Shown one piece after another: positions 51,801 to 64,000 of a stretch of DNA of 64,000 nt. The notes beneath the pieces were generated by a model that saw nothing but the letters and a program-made list of their open reading frames with translations, was not told the DNA's origin and ran no database searches. The DNA comes from Schistosoma haematobium (lineage: Eukaryota; Platyhelminthes; Trematoda; Strigeidida; Schistosomatidae). How positions within the stretch are numbered: position 1 is the first letter of the stretch; every line of letters begins with the position of its first letter. The translations under genes were made by a program, and so were the position numbers. The stretch covers positions 31,728,902-31,792,901 of the forward strand of contig NC_067199.1 of assembly GCF_000699445.3 (NCBI RefSeq), read 5' to 3'.

Positions 51801-54800
51801 GAGGTATATTTATTTTTGCTAATTTTTCTGTTAACTACCACTCCGCTTAATCGTTTACTAATCATCAGTGTAAAGTGGAAAACCCAAGCCCTCATAATCA
51901 ACAGTACCCGTTGAATATATTAATAGTTATGATGATTTAGTAGCCTGGTGAGTGAAATCTGGGCATTTAAATGGGCTAGGTACTGAATTAGAGTTGGATT
52001 GTGAATAACAATATTAGGATTCAGGTACGTCTAGCTGGAGAAAATCACAACTATGTGACACGTGGATCCCACTATTAGTCACCGTTCAAAATATAATTAC
52101 GTAAATTCGGTTCATCTTTTAATAACACTCATAAGCTAATACAGACTGATCAATTCGACTTTAAATATTCACAAAATAGGACTACATAGCTTTATAGTTA
52201 TTTTGTTATTGTATAGTTATTAATTTTATTTATTCGGATTCGACTTTCAAATAGCTAAAGGTTAGATCATTAGAATTGATCACTTAAGTATTAATCTATT
52301 TTAAGAATGAACATAAAACTTACAAACTAAACAAAATCAATTTCACAAATAATTGCTCTACCTACTAAAGATCAGTTAACATTAGATATTTGAATAATAT
52401 TTCAATACATTAATACAACTTGGTAAGTAACTAGTATAAATTGTTACCAATCTGTATAACAGGAAGAAATTAGATAATAATAAGAATTAATTAAATAAAA
52501 TGAATCTATTACAAATTTTTGTGTAGTTGTTGTTTCAATTCATTAAACAAAAGAAATGATACGATTTGTTTTAGAGAATTTAAGTGAACACAGAAAAATA
52601 TGATAAAAGCATATGATAATTCTATTGTACCTATGATCTGTTAGTTGAAAAATGTTCAAATCTTATTTAATATATTTTATTCTATAAACCTTATTTGTGT
52701 GTATTTCGATAAAACACGATAATGTGACAAATAATATTGACCTTAGTATTGTTTGTCCGTTTTAATTAATATTATGGATTGTTTTAGAATAGTAGTTGAT
52801 CCGTTTTAATCATTTATATTATGATTCGAGTAATATTTAATTGTAGCCTAATGTTTTTGTAAAGGTGTTACTTTGCATAACAAAAAAACTTGCATAAATT
52901 GATCCTAGAACCTTAATAAACAAGAGAATCTAACTAGTAATTAAACAAATAGTTATTTCACATAAACTACAATAGCACACATGAATGTTTAAAAAGTGTG
53001 CTCCGCTATAATTAGACAATATTCTCACAACTGTGATCTTTCATTGTGAACTAAAGTGAATTTTAACGTCTATGGAGTTTCGTGGTTTCAGACAGTAGAT
53101 TTGTATTTTTATCATTTGAACTTACATATTGGATTGTTCATTTACTAAGCATCATCGTACACTTCACCCTGTTTTCATCTTGAAACTATAGTAAAATGAA
53201 AGAGTTAGGCTTTAAGCACAATTAGAAATTCATTTCTCGATATAAAATTTTTTTTCTCTTAAGGCTAATTTTTGCTACAGACTGGAGATCTGATGAAGAA
53301 CAGCTGGCTGTATACAACTAAACTATCTTTGTTTAAAATTCCCTGACAGAGTTTACACGTAACCTATACGAAATTTAAACTAGGATTTTCTTGTCATCCA
53401 ACTATTACGACAACCTAACACCACGGAGTTTAAATCTACTGCCCCAAATCTCTAAATTTAGTTAATTCAGGACATAGCCAGAGATATCGTACTCCTATAG
53501 ATGACAACTATCTAACTGTTGACTGAGTTGATTCCATGTGTTATTGGCTTCCCCTTGAAACTTAAGAAAAGTCCTATCGAAACTCATCACTAACGAACAA
53601 ACGATTATTGTCCAGTCAGAAGAATTAGAGGTGTGAACCAATTTGAAAGTAGTTCTCGTTAGTGAAACCGTCACAAACCAAGGAGCTTTAGTCAGTTACT
53701 TTATTTTAGTTCGGTGCTGATTTATCTACGGGCTTAAGTTGAAACTACTGAACCGCCGAATTCCACGTGACTTGATATTTTGTGGTTGAATCGCGTATGA
53801 AATGGTTAGTGCTTATTGATGAGTAATCAGAAATTCTGACTTAAAACCACACTGTTACTCCATATTTTTTCAAAGGTTCTTCTGCAGACATCAGTCCGTA
53901 ATCATAACTATCTTCCGGTTGAATAAATCTAAACAAACCATACAACCAAGCTCTCTAGTTATATTTAGTCCCGAAGATTCATTTTACAGTCAAAAATTTG
54001 TTTAGTAGAATATTGTTCCAAGGTTATTACAATTTAGACTAACTATTTAAGCAATAGTCACTCAATTATAAAGCAATTCCTATTACTTTGCAAGTATGAA
54101 ATAATAATCAACTTTGTTAGATTTTAGACTGATTTTCTCAGAGGTAATAAGTGAGGCCATGTATGCTTGACTATTATCAAAGTCAGAGTCGGCTAGTCAG
54201 ATTACGACCATAATGGGATTGACCAATAATTGAATTCGATATATGATCAACAAAATAGATTTGATAGTATGAAATATCGATATTTTAAAATGGTCAGTTA
54301 AATCATTCAAGTAAACAACAAAGAAGTTCACCTAACGGAGAAAATATTTTTCTAACCAGTGTTATGAAAAATGAGAGTGAATGAGCATGGAATATTTCGT
54401 AACCCTTATATATATATACTAGTAAGTAATCAAGTATTAATCTTTTATACGACTGTGAGCAATTTCTCTGTCAAAAACTGAATCGACAACGTTTATTACC
54501 TATGCTCGCTGGTGAGAGCTCAAGTCTTACCAGAAACCTCAGTTCTTTCAAAGTCACAGGCGCTTACTAGCTCCAACTAGAGCATAACTTGGTCGTAAAG
54601 TTTCTATCGATCTCCTTACAACTGTCTTACATTGAAATATAGACTTAAAAATATGTATAATGTTGAACTAAGATGAGTTTGGAGAGTGTTTTTCTATTTC
54701 CCTCAGTTGCATTAAGTACATTAGAAGATAACTTCCAAAATATCATTTTTCATTATGGTCAGTTTACTGGATGTTTATGATGTTCAACATTGACATTTAG

Positions 54801-54945
54801 ATCATCAACCCTACTATTTAACATTCTTATGAAAATGGCTGATGACTTATATTAGGCTTTATCAATAGTAATAGGATTCATTTAAATATGAACCTACTGA
54901 AATTTAACTACATCTCAAACTACGCCCTAACTTGGAATTTTCAAG
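51801..54945. other. AT-rich intergenic, nothing recognised
   Basis: No open frame, RNA gene or repeat could be supported. Confidence 0.5.
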
Positions 54946-54947
54946 GT

Positions 54948-55102
54948 AAAAGGGAAATAGACAAACCAAAGAACACACTATCTTTGGGATTGGAGGGAGA
55001 CATCAGGAGGATTTATAACACTTAAGAACAACTGGAAAGAAGAACCCAGTATAGAGTTGGTTGAAAATCGCTGATCGATGGGTAATATGAGTAAGTAAGT
55101 AC
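54948..55102 (+). mobile_element. LINE 3' fragment, plus strand
   Basis: It is the degenerate plus-strand counterpart of 20186-20347: ACCAAAGAACACACTA, AACAACTGGAAAGAAG and AGTTGGTTG correspond to the (R)PKNTLR, NNWKE and VGW blocks of the LINE C terminus. It ends in GAGTAAGTAAGTA. Confidence 0.6.
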
Positions 55103-56190
55103 TTCAAAATCGTACAGTTCGACTCTAATGTGTTGTTACGGTCAGATATAGATCGAACATTATTGGTGGGATTCAGTCAATCACAAGGAGTATAGAACAA
55201 TGATTTAGATACTGTTTGTGGCTGATCTCAATGAAACAAACTTTTACTCGAAACACTTACTACTTGTCACTTAGTTAGTAGTCACATGGTTTTTCGAAAA
55301 AACTAATTATTTAAAATAATTATTCAAATGAAATGTTAGCCTTTCTCAGATTAATACAATAAATACCTTGAATTTATAATTAATTGCAAAAATTAGGTGA
55401 TCAATCACATATGAATATGTTTTTCAACGAAATAAATACGAGTGTAAATCTTGAAAAAATATGACGTTTTTAGTAATAATGAAAAAATGGGTTCATATTA
55501 GTTTATTAAAATCATTCAAATGACGGATTAAAAATTAGAAGACTCTTCAGTTTATGATTAAAAAAGCCAGTGTAAAAATTTATACATATGTATTAATACT
55601 AGAGCTTGTCGAGTTTATTTAACTTCTTGGTTTAGGGCATGGACTATTCCTAGTTAGACAATCATTGAGAATCAAGAAGCAGTAAACACCTGCTTCATTC
55701 TGGTGTGAGGTTACGCTTGTACTAGTAATCTGACCAAAATTACTTATTGATTTCAACTGTTTATCAATAATGAAAGTCTGCTTTATTCTGAGAGGCTTAG
55801 TGGTAATATACAATCTGAAATGAATAAATAACACGGGGAAAACTGCTATCTCTCCCTACATCTTAGAAGCGGATCATTAAGGTTCTATATACTTTATTAT
55901 TGCCACCTTTATTAACACCTCATTGTGCATATTAAGAAAATAACAGAAATTAATCACTTAAATTTGAATATCGATACTTATCTGCACTTATGTAGATACT
56001 TATATACGTTTTCCATCCTTGAAAAAAATTCTGTAAGCAATTCTAAAACAATTCTCAACAATGATTAACAGTACTGATCGTTCCATAAGATGAAGCTATT
56101 ACGTAACTGTATGAGAGAATAACACTCTTTCAAGTTCTAAAAATATACATGATCTTAATAAAAAAAATTTTTAATTATATCAGTTTAGGT
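55103..56190. other. AT-rich intergenic, nothing recognised
   Basis: No gene or repeat could be supported. Confidence 0.5.
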
Positions 56191-56194
56191 GTTG

Positions 56195-56470
56195 TGGAGA
56201 TTGTTAAGTTTTTGATTGAAATCATTAGTCAATTGAAGCTAGACCACCATGGAAAACCTGGGAACACTAGACGGCCGTCTCTTCCTAGTATGAGACTCCT
56301 CAGCAGTGCGCATCCACGATCCCGCACTCCGCGACATTCGAACCCAGGATCTATCAGTCTTGCGCCAAGCGCTTAGCCAACTAGACCACTGAGCTGGCAT
56401 CCAATGGTGTTAATGTCTAACCTCAACCAATCCACGAAATTGCGCGACCGTCTTCCATTGTACTGAGGTA
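56195..56470 (-). mobile_element. Hammerhead SINE, minus copy with leader
   Basis: Tail, ribozyme, head (Box B-like GGGTTCGAATGTC, CTCAGTGGTCTAGTTGGC) and the leader AGACATTAACACCATTGG are present in reverse. The core CTGAGGA is kept, but the stem II end and GAAAC are changed (GGAAGAGAC), so the ribozyme is probably dead. Confidence 0.8.
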
Positions 56471-58199
56471 GACACCTGTTTCTATCTTTTTCTCCGATAT
56501 TTGCTACTTTGAAACTTTAACTTATTAGAAGAGTTTCATTTTCTTATTCCCAACTATTAAATGCCATTTTAATACAATAAAATAGCCTAAAATGAAATAA
56601 ATGAATATTAGCTAATATTTGGATAACAGAGAGTGAGTCGAAAACTACAAACTGTTGTTTAACTACAATTCATTTATACAGATAAAAATGAAATTTTCAC
56701 AATTTATTATTATTGTCATTATGATTATCTACTGCTACTTAATATTACATAAACAGTGTTGTTAATTAAATAGTCAGAAAGATAGTTTATCGTATTTTTA
56801 GGGTAGATGGAAATATAATTTAAGTGAAATAAAAAAAAATAAACTCTAGGTCAAATTACAGTCTGTAATTTTAATATATTGAAATCATAAACTGTAATGT
56901 GAAAATCATTTCGATTCTGTTTTAATTATTAGACAAAATTTACAAATTACTTCATAATTTATAATTTTTAAAAAAATAACCAACAACTTGAATTCCGTTG
57001 GTTACTCTTGATAAATTGATTTCAAATAATTACAGGATTAAGTGAGATATTAAATTAGTTAGTTAGATAAATGATAATGCAGTTTCAGGAGTGTACGCCC
57101 CCCTTGAAAGCGCATACTGTTTCTATCTGAAGAATATCTTCATATATTCAGACTACTTTAGTTAGAGTAACCAGAAATTATTCCAAGTCAACGGCTTTCT
57201 TACATCTTACAAATAAATATCATGTTATATTCAAACTGTGATTAAGTAGTGACTACTTTGAGTCTAAAAATCAAATTTAATCATACCTTTTCTACACCTC
57301 GAATAAAATTATGTTCTAGCAGGATTAATGGTCAATGATTCGCAACTTGCAACCTGGGACAGATATGTATCAGTTCATGCTGTCATGTTACATCAGCATA
57401 GTGAGATGTAAGAGTATTAGAGGTAGTAACAGTAACACAAATAATTAGCCATAAACAGTATGATTTAAGAATAAAGGAATTAATGGAATGGAAAATTAGT
57501 GAATGATTTTAAAACTAAGGATCGGAGGGAGGACAAGAAGTGTATTCATCTTCTCTATTGTAACCGATTCTGAGCCATTCCATCCCTCCCTAACACTGAC
57601 TGCAATTATTGCGAAAACCTCAGCCAAATTATCTGCACCTACTCACATGCCACAGTTCGACAATAAGTGACCTATTGGACTGACTGGTATTTGTTCCGAA
57701 ACCCTCAGATTGCTTCTAAAATACTCCTACACCTACCTACCAATATCACCAATACCGTATTTTTCCTTTTCTTTAAGGGTTAATTTATACATTATGGAGT
57801 CCTGTTTAACAAAAAGAGAAATATTTCCATTTGTTTGAATTATTTTCTTAGAAATTTGGTAATTTTAAAATTAATTAGTTAACGTTAGTACTCGACCTAA
57901 TGAACATAAAAAACATTATGAATTTTTACTTGGTTATTTACTCTCTGAAGAAGTGACTTACACAGAGTCACAAAACATCAGAAAATTCAATTTTTCTACT
58001 CATTGGAATATTACAAATATATATTAATTTATTTATAACAATCTATTCAATGCTCAATTTATTCGAAATTATCAAATCAAACCTTGGTAATGATACCTAC
58101 ATTATGAATTCTGTTCATATACAGATATTATTGTAGGTATTGGCAGCTCATTCATGCTATTTCACAAATTTACTCCTTTTAAAGAAGGAAATAGTCATA
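56471..58199. other. AT-rich intergenic, nothing recognised
   Basis: No gene or repeat could be supported. Confidence 0.5.
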
Positions 58200-58506
58200 T
58201 TGTGGTGTGGGTTACTTATATCCATATAAGTAGTATATAACGGTGGTTAGGCATAGAATATATTTTAGTAAAAGATCGATAAGGAAAAAACGGAAACACA
58301 ACGCAATTGGTATGAAAATGCATGAACAATGAAGTCTGAGACAATAGACTGGTATTTGCAAAAGGAACAGTCAAGTTTGAAACGATGGATTTATATTTTG
58401 CAAATTAAGTATTTACTACTATGTGGTTCTCAGATTTTAGTGAGATGCTCTGTAATTTCGTGTCAAATACATCCAGTTGTCCCCACTCGTGTTCTTATTC
58501 ATTACA
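58200..58506. repeat. Interspersed repeat C, copy 2
   Basis: Same family and orientation as 23957-24241. Unclassified; about 300 bases, with no coding frame conserved between copies. Confidence 0.75.
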
Positions 58507-59169
58507 ATATGCCAAAAAGGGAAGATGATATTTTCTATTTCAATTCATGTAGATGCTTATTTTTATTGTAATTTCTATGTAAAACAAAATGTTCTTGTTT
58601 AATATTCAATGTTCATATATCTTTTTCTATTTGTTACTTAGACAAGAAATCATTTGTACAAAATTTAAATAAACCATGTATTATTGGGAATGGATGGTTG
58701 TAGGAGGAAGAGAAACATAAGTTGAATTTATTTATTTGAAACTTTCATTATTTGATGTAGGGTGGGGGTGATAAATAAAGAGAACAATCTTAACATAAAA
58801 TTCAATACACACGCCTACATTAAAATTGAATTTATTTTTTTGTGTCTATATAATACATGTGTTAATTATAGTTGTTTCGGTCGTTTTAGCGAGTCAGCTT
58901 ACCTGTTTATTACCATAAGATGGTGTATAATAGAGATAGAAAAGAAATACTCTTTTTTATATCTCTGTTGGATGAGGAAACGTTTTTTGCTAAAAAAATA
59001 AACGCTAAATATCAATATTGGTATTCTGATATTAATAGGGATCATGAATGCAGATTAATAAAAAAATTGTTTAAATAGATAAATGTGACTATAAATACTT
59101 AATTTTAAAAAACTACCTTTTCAATTGCAAATGAATAATTTATAAGAACAACACGTACAGAAACAACAT

Positions 59170-59335
59170 TATCAGTATAAGGGTTGTGAAGATCAAGATT
59201 TTAATTGAGATCACGAACTGATTGATGTTGGACCACCATTGAAAACCTGGAAGCACTGGACGCCCGTTTCGTCCTATCGTGGGACTCCCCAGCAGTGCGC
59301 CCCCCACAATCCCGCTCCAATGGTGATAATGATCT
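59170..59335 (-). mobile_element. Hammerhead SINE, minus copy, one core change
   Basis: The ribozyme (about 59247-59303) has GCACTG/CAGTGC stem I, GTCCC...GGAC, GAAAC and GTC, but the core is CTGGGGA (A6 to G). The head is almost absent. Confidence 0.75.
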
Positions 59336-61930
59336 CAATTAGAAACAACGTTGTTTTCAATCAGATTTTTATTATGCTTTGCTGTAATATAGTGTTTTTA
59401 TGTGCTCTAATGAAAAATATTAAACTAATTATTATAACGCTCGGTTTTCCAGGTCTACACGAATGGGACGTTAATTTGCCTAAGACGAATATCTACACTA
59501 GATTCCCTCCCAGTGTCTATTATATGGAACTTCAACATAACTCTGATCAAGAACAAGTGATTAGCCTGATTAGAACGTAAATATATTTCCACATGAAAAC
59601 CAGCAACAGCCATAGAAATAATAAGGGTAAGAGAATATCTAACTAATCTAGTACCTGTCAGACTATCTACTAGTCTGACTAAGCAAACGACCAATCATTA
59701 TCATCCGCGCCCACACATTACTAATCAAGGCAGTTTGTGAGTCAATGATAAAGATGGAAAAGGATTACGTAACTAAACTGCTAAATTTCGATATTGATGA
59801 TAAAGGTGTTTCCGGTTAGCCTACGGTAATATGTATTGACGAACGATGGAGGGACGCAGACAAAAAGAACCTCTGCCACACAACAACGCTTCAACATTAA
59901 TAACCCACACTGTAATAGAAAAGGCAGGGCTTTTATGATAATTTTATATTCTATACAGAAATTAGATTTGAAAGGAAATAAATTTTTTTATAAATACATG
60001 TGATAATCCTGAGATACATAACAAAGTTGGCAGTATAAAAATGATAGCAATCGGTCAGGTTATAGCAAATGTTACTACTGAACTATGGATTATGCAAAAG
60101 TCATCGAGAATTTCCCTTAAAAGAAGAATTAAGAAGTAATGATCACATTGTTTTTTGTGTACTTTAATATTATTTTTTTCTTTGTTACGGCTTACCTTTA
60201 ACGTGTCTCGTTTTCCTTTTAATTCTCATATAAAAATGTCCTAACAAGTATGTGTGATCAGATTGTTCGAAATGTATTGCGCAAATATATCACATAATCC
60301 TGATAATCTTCGTCTTCTCATTGCATTATCGTAATGATAAAAACCCAAATAGCCTGATCTCTTCTTAGCATAAATGCAATCAATAAAAAGCACAAATGTA
60401 TAGTAGGAAGACAAGTGTACTAGAAGTGAATGAATATTTAACCCAGACAGTTCTAAATGACTGTTCCATCATAGTTTTGAGCTACTTAACCATAAGTACT
60501 TATGATCTTACATAGGATGGAATTCAAAAGCCTTTTGTTATGGTAACAGTCGTATACTGACTAATGAATGTCTTAGAAAATATTTCCTAATGCTCTAGAA
60601 AGAAACCACAAACACAGCGAAGAATGAAAAAAATGTTATTGGCTGATAGCACAAAATAACAATCATGATGTATGGAAAATTAACTTTGAGAACTTTTATG
60701 TCTTTGGACTGTCTACCCACTTTTAATGCTGAGGATACTTATCTAATTCAGATTAAGATCTTGGCGAGATACGCTGATCGACCTAACCTTGAGGTGAGCA
60801 CGCATGAGTTCGAAGTGGTGTATAGAGAAGAAAACTATTCTATCACCTGATTGGCTGACAAGCACGCGAATGAGAGAAGACATGACAACTGGAACACTAC
60901 TCGATCTGTTCCCGATATCCTGATTTTCTGATTTCGGATTAGTGTAAAAAGGTACATAAATAAATCGGTGACTGACCCGACCACAACGCGCAATAATTAG
61001 GAAAAATACAATTATGTCCAAAGCCGGAAACTATCGTAGAAAATAGGGTGCAAGATATTATGTTTAAATTACAATAGCTTCGGAACAGAAAAGAGTATGG
61101 CAATGAATGATACATCAAACGAAAGCTTATGTTTTGTAGAATAGATTAGGGACAAAAATAAATGTTAGTGCTCTACAAGCTTTGCATAAAATGAAGTAAC
61201 GTCTCGAAAAATAGCTTTCGTAGTTTGTCAGGGCTTCTTGTTTCCCTGTTCATATCAAGTACATAAACTTTTAGTTTCTCACTCATTAGTTTACGTGATA
61301 TAACCCAAATAGCAAATCTTAAATGTTTCTAGTTCAATTATATATGAGATGACTCTTCAATACTGTGATTGTAATTTTTTTCCCCTTACAATCTAGTAAA
61401 AATTGATTGGTTTTTTTCTAATATTAATAAAGTTCTATCAATGTAATTAATCATTGTTTTGATCAGTTCCAATGATTTATGATTGGCTATGACATTTTCA
61501 AAATGAACATTCAATAAGAATTTTTTTCTTCTTCTGTATTTCAATATTATAAGCAAAATTGTAATTTATTTCAGTCACTCACATGATATCATCTACGTTT
61601 CATGAAAATAAATGTATATAATTTAGTAAAATTCCCTAAATCTAAATCATAAAATGGGACATAAATATTAGACAGATCATATAATGAATGAATAAGTTTC
61701 AAAATGATGTTGATTGTTACTAGCATTTTGAATATACATAAATGACAGTCAAAATTTAAACGGTAGTTGTATTTAGGTTGACATAATGTTAATATGCATA
61801 TATGCTCTGTTTTATGTGAATTTTTCTCAGTATTGTAACCTGTATTGTATTAGTTATTAGTGAATTTTTCAGCCTTTAGTTTGTCATTTGATTATAGTCT
61901 AATAAATTTAAATTATGAATTTATTCATTA
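59336..61930. other. Intergenic, nothing recognised
   Basis: Several short frames occur (59239-59580, 60665-60850), but none resembles a known protein or shows splice-site support. Confidence 0.5.
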
Positions 61931-61934
61931 ACTG

Positions 61935-62330
61935 TAGTGGAGAAGTGTTTTACATCCGGCACGGTTAAACTCCACTGGTTATGGCTTCTCACGAGAACTC
62001 CCGAATTGGTACCTTGTGGTTGGTCACTACTGAGCACATGGTCATTATTAGTATGGAGTATTTGTGGGAACTGTAGAAATACCATAATTTAAACCACGAA
62101 CTGACCCTAGTTGGACCATTATTAAAAACCTGGAATCATAAGATGACCGTTTCGTCCTGGTGTGAACTCGTCATCAGTGTGTATCCACGACCTCGGATCC
62201 GAGAATCGAACCTAACCTAGCACGTTCAGTCTCACACACAAACGTTCAACCTTTAAGTGAAATAATTGGCATCGAATGGTAATAATTTCCAACTTCAGCT
62301 AATCCGCGATATTGTGCAACTCTCATCCGT
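61935..62330 (-). mobile_element. Hammerhead SINE, decayed minus copy with flanking unit
   Basis: 61935-62060 is the flanking unit shared with 17320-17400 (GGTTAAACTCCACTGG..ATGGCTTCT). 62085-62260 holds tail, ribozyme (core ATGACGA, C3 lost; GAAAC kept) and head. The leader follows to 62330. Confidence 0.65.
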
Positions 62331-62334
62331 CCAG

Positions 62335-62520
62335 CGTTTATGAGCAAGACTGGAGGTCACTGGTTCGATTCTCAGATGCAGAGTTAGAGGTGCGCATTAC
62401 TAAGGAATGCCATGTTAGGACGAAACAGTCGTACAGTGCTTTCAGGTTTTCAGCTCTGGTCTAACAAAGATCAGTTAAAGATTAAAATTTCAGAAATGCT
62501 ACAGTCTCCACAAGCCCCCC
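62335..62520 (+). mobile_element. Hammerhead SINE, decayed plus copy
   Basis: Box B-like GGTTCGATTCTC, ribozyme region (GCATTACTAAGGAATGCC ... GGACGAAACAGTCGTACAGTGC) and tail to CACAAGCCCCCC. The CTGANGA core is lost. It faces the minus copy just to its left. Confidence 0.65.
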
Positions 62521-62989
62521 ATACTAATGTTTGGTATTATGTTTAATTATTCTCTAAACCAACTTATGAGCTTTAATCTCGGATGAAGAAAGAATGTCGA
62601 AGAAATATTAATTATGTTAGGTCATTAAACTTGGTCTAGTATACTACCAATTTTTCTCAGCTTATCGCATTGATTTACGTGCTTTGCATTAAATTGTGCA
62701 CAGTTCATCCCTTATATTAACTAGGCCCATAATCCGAAATAGTTAAAGGTAATATGATAATGTTGTTTTAGCTTGACAACAAGATAGTAAACTAAAAATC
62801 ATATTCTAACGACTTGCAAAACAAGTTTTGACAATAAAACAAACAGATGGTGTTTAAACAAACTCCAAAATGTTTCTCCTTATAACATTTTACACATTCA
62901 AATGACAACCATTATCTCCTAGAAAGTATTTCATAGATAAGAATAATTCTTGGTTCATTACGTAGTTTTTTTTCAAAGGATGTGCCACT

Positions 62990-63070
62990 GTCCATCTTTG
63001 CATATAATGCTTGTGAATTAAGGCTATATCGGGGTAATACGCACAGTATGCATATATGCCATCTAGATAT
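62990..63070 (+). repeat. Sm-alpha-like body fragment
   Basis: CCATCTTTGCATATAATGCT, TTGTGAATTAAGGC and ACGCACAGTATGCATATATG match the body region at 26830-26900. The continuation GATCAATTACAGTCC appears only at 63405, so the unit is split by about 330 bases. Confidence 0.65.
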
Positions 63071-63111
63071 TTCAACAAGTTATCTATTTTTGTTTGTTTT
63101 AATATATCATT

Positions 63112-63462
63112 ATGTTTATTAATCGCATAACCTATTCTGCTGCGTTTCTGAAAAGTGTACAACCTTTCGTTGTCAAAGTTACAAAAAACTCAATAAGAGA
63201 CAATGTGGTTGCTCGCAATATACAGCGAAAAGAATGCACATTATTCAGATGTTCATTTACTGAACTGCTAACATCTAACTGGCGATCACTCAATATTTAT
63301 TACCAGGACCGACCAAGAAGAAAGAAACGGAAACTTGTTGAAATACTTTGTGCTGAGAATTCTATATTGAATAAAGCTGATAATAATAATAATAATGTCA
63401 ATGAGAGAATGATCAATTACAGTCCTAAACATCAATGGGAAGATTCAAACAAACAATGCTAA
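63112..63462 (+). CDS. Uncertain 116-codon ORF interrupting a SINE body
   Basis: This is the only frame in the right-hand 10 kb with a protein-like composition over about 80 codons (NVVARNIQRKECTLF, YYQDRPRRKKRKLVEILC). From about residue 85 it becomes poly-Asn and then runs into Sm-alpha SINE sequence (ATCAATGGGAAGATTC). No homologue is recognised and no splice sites were established. It may be a chance frame or an exon fragment. Confidence 0.2.
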   Translation: MFINRITYSAAFLKSVQPFVVKVTKNSIRDNVVARNIQRKECTLFRCSFTELLTSNWRSLNIYYQDRPRRKKRKLVEILCAENSILNKADNNNNNVNERMINYSPKHQWEDSNKQC

Positions 63463-63465
63463 GTG
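63400..63465 (+). repeat. Sm-alpha-like body fragment
   Basis: AGAGAATGATCAATTACAGT followed by CCTAAACATCAATGGGAAGA matches body sequence at 26895, 31885 and in the fold-back at 17067-17242. Confidence 0.7.
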
Positions 63466-64000
63466 AAATAAATGAATAAGTTCTGTGAAATTCGCAAAAT
63501 GTTTAGTCATATTCACTAACTGTATAGTTTACCAGAATAAGTGAATGTATGTCTACTGAATATGTGAACTTCATTGATCATAACTTTTACGTGTTAATGT
63601 TGAACCAAATTTCATGAATCAATTCTATTCTTTGTACCATGACCAATAATAAGTGTTTTTCTTACAAAGCTACAGAGCTTGTGTAATAAAATTTCATAAT
63701 AAGATAATTTGTAATCAGTGATAAAAGGTCAATAAATAAAATCATTAAGTTGATTACGTAATCTGAAGAAAATGTTCATTGATCCTAGCTGTCAAATAAT
63801 ACATTATCATTCTCAAGACCGACTTGAGTTTTGTCACTTAAATTCATCGTAAAACAATACAACAATCCTGCATGCATACATTTACAAGGCTTTTCTCTTT
63901 AAATAGGGCTTGTCTCAACACTTACAAGTTAATATTTTAGCCATAAACAGATTTCTTATAAATTTCTTCCATTCTAATTCATATAGTAAATCGAGATAGA

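Noticed and set aside
59239..59580. 113-codon ORF
   Set aside because: Its first third is reverse-strand SINE sequence and the rest has no similarity that I recognise.

Overview
This window is nuclear DNA from a blood fluke, almost certainly genus Schistosoma. The evidence is an AT-rich background, long introns, a 34-base 5' intron, tRNA-headed SINEs carrying hammerhead ribozymes (the schistosome Sm-alpha type), RTE-like LINEs and a CsRn1/Boudicca-like LTR element. The species cannot be fixed from the sequence alone.

Two host genes can be built by splicing, both on the + strand. (1) 15880-35165: the 3' six exons of a kinase-less FGF receptor-like protein (FGFRL1 / planarian nou-darake type). 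It has three Ig-like domains, one transmembrane helix and a long Asn/Ser/Pro-rich cytoplasmic tail. The signal-peptide exon was not found. (2) 43531-48971: a complete five-exon gene for the phosphoribosyl-pyrophosphate synthetase-associated protein (PRPSAP), the non-catalytic partner of PRPP synthetase. Its first intron is only 34 bases.

Layout: 1-3120 holds a nearly complete RTE-type retrotransposon on the minus strand, broken by one in-frame stop and one frameshift. 3296-3704 is the first of four copies of an unnamed repeat (repeat X). 3.7-15.8 kb is AT-rich with hammerhead SINEs, a hairpin element and microsatellites. 15.9-35.2 kb is the FGFRL gene, its introns full of SINE, LINE and inverted-repeat debris. 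35.3-43.3 kb is gene-poor and holds a decayed, internally deleted CsRn1-like gag-pol remnant flanked by two diverged direct repeats. 43.5-49 kb is PRPSAP. 49-64 kb is intergenic with more SINE and LINE pieces and one uncertain ORF near the right edge.

The most notable theme is the hammerhead ribozymes. About twenty SINE-type pieces occur in both orientations. At least five to eight keep the full CUGANGA...GAAA core with a pairing stem I. One sits in a composite insertion (29929-30578) bracketed by a 14-bp direct repeat and containing 121-bp inverted arms. A separate repeat seen twice (24.7 and 44.2 kb) has a CUGAUGA-hairpin arrangement with a compensatory change in its stem and may be another ribozyme-like RNA.
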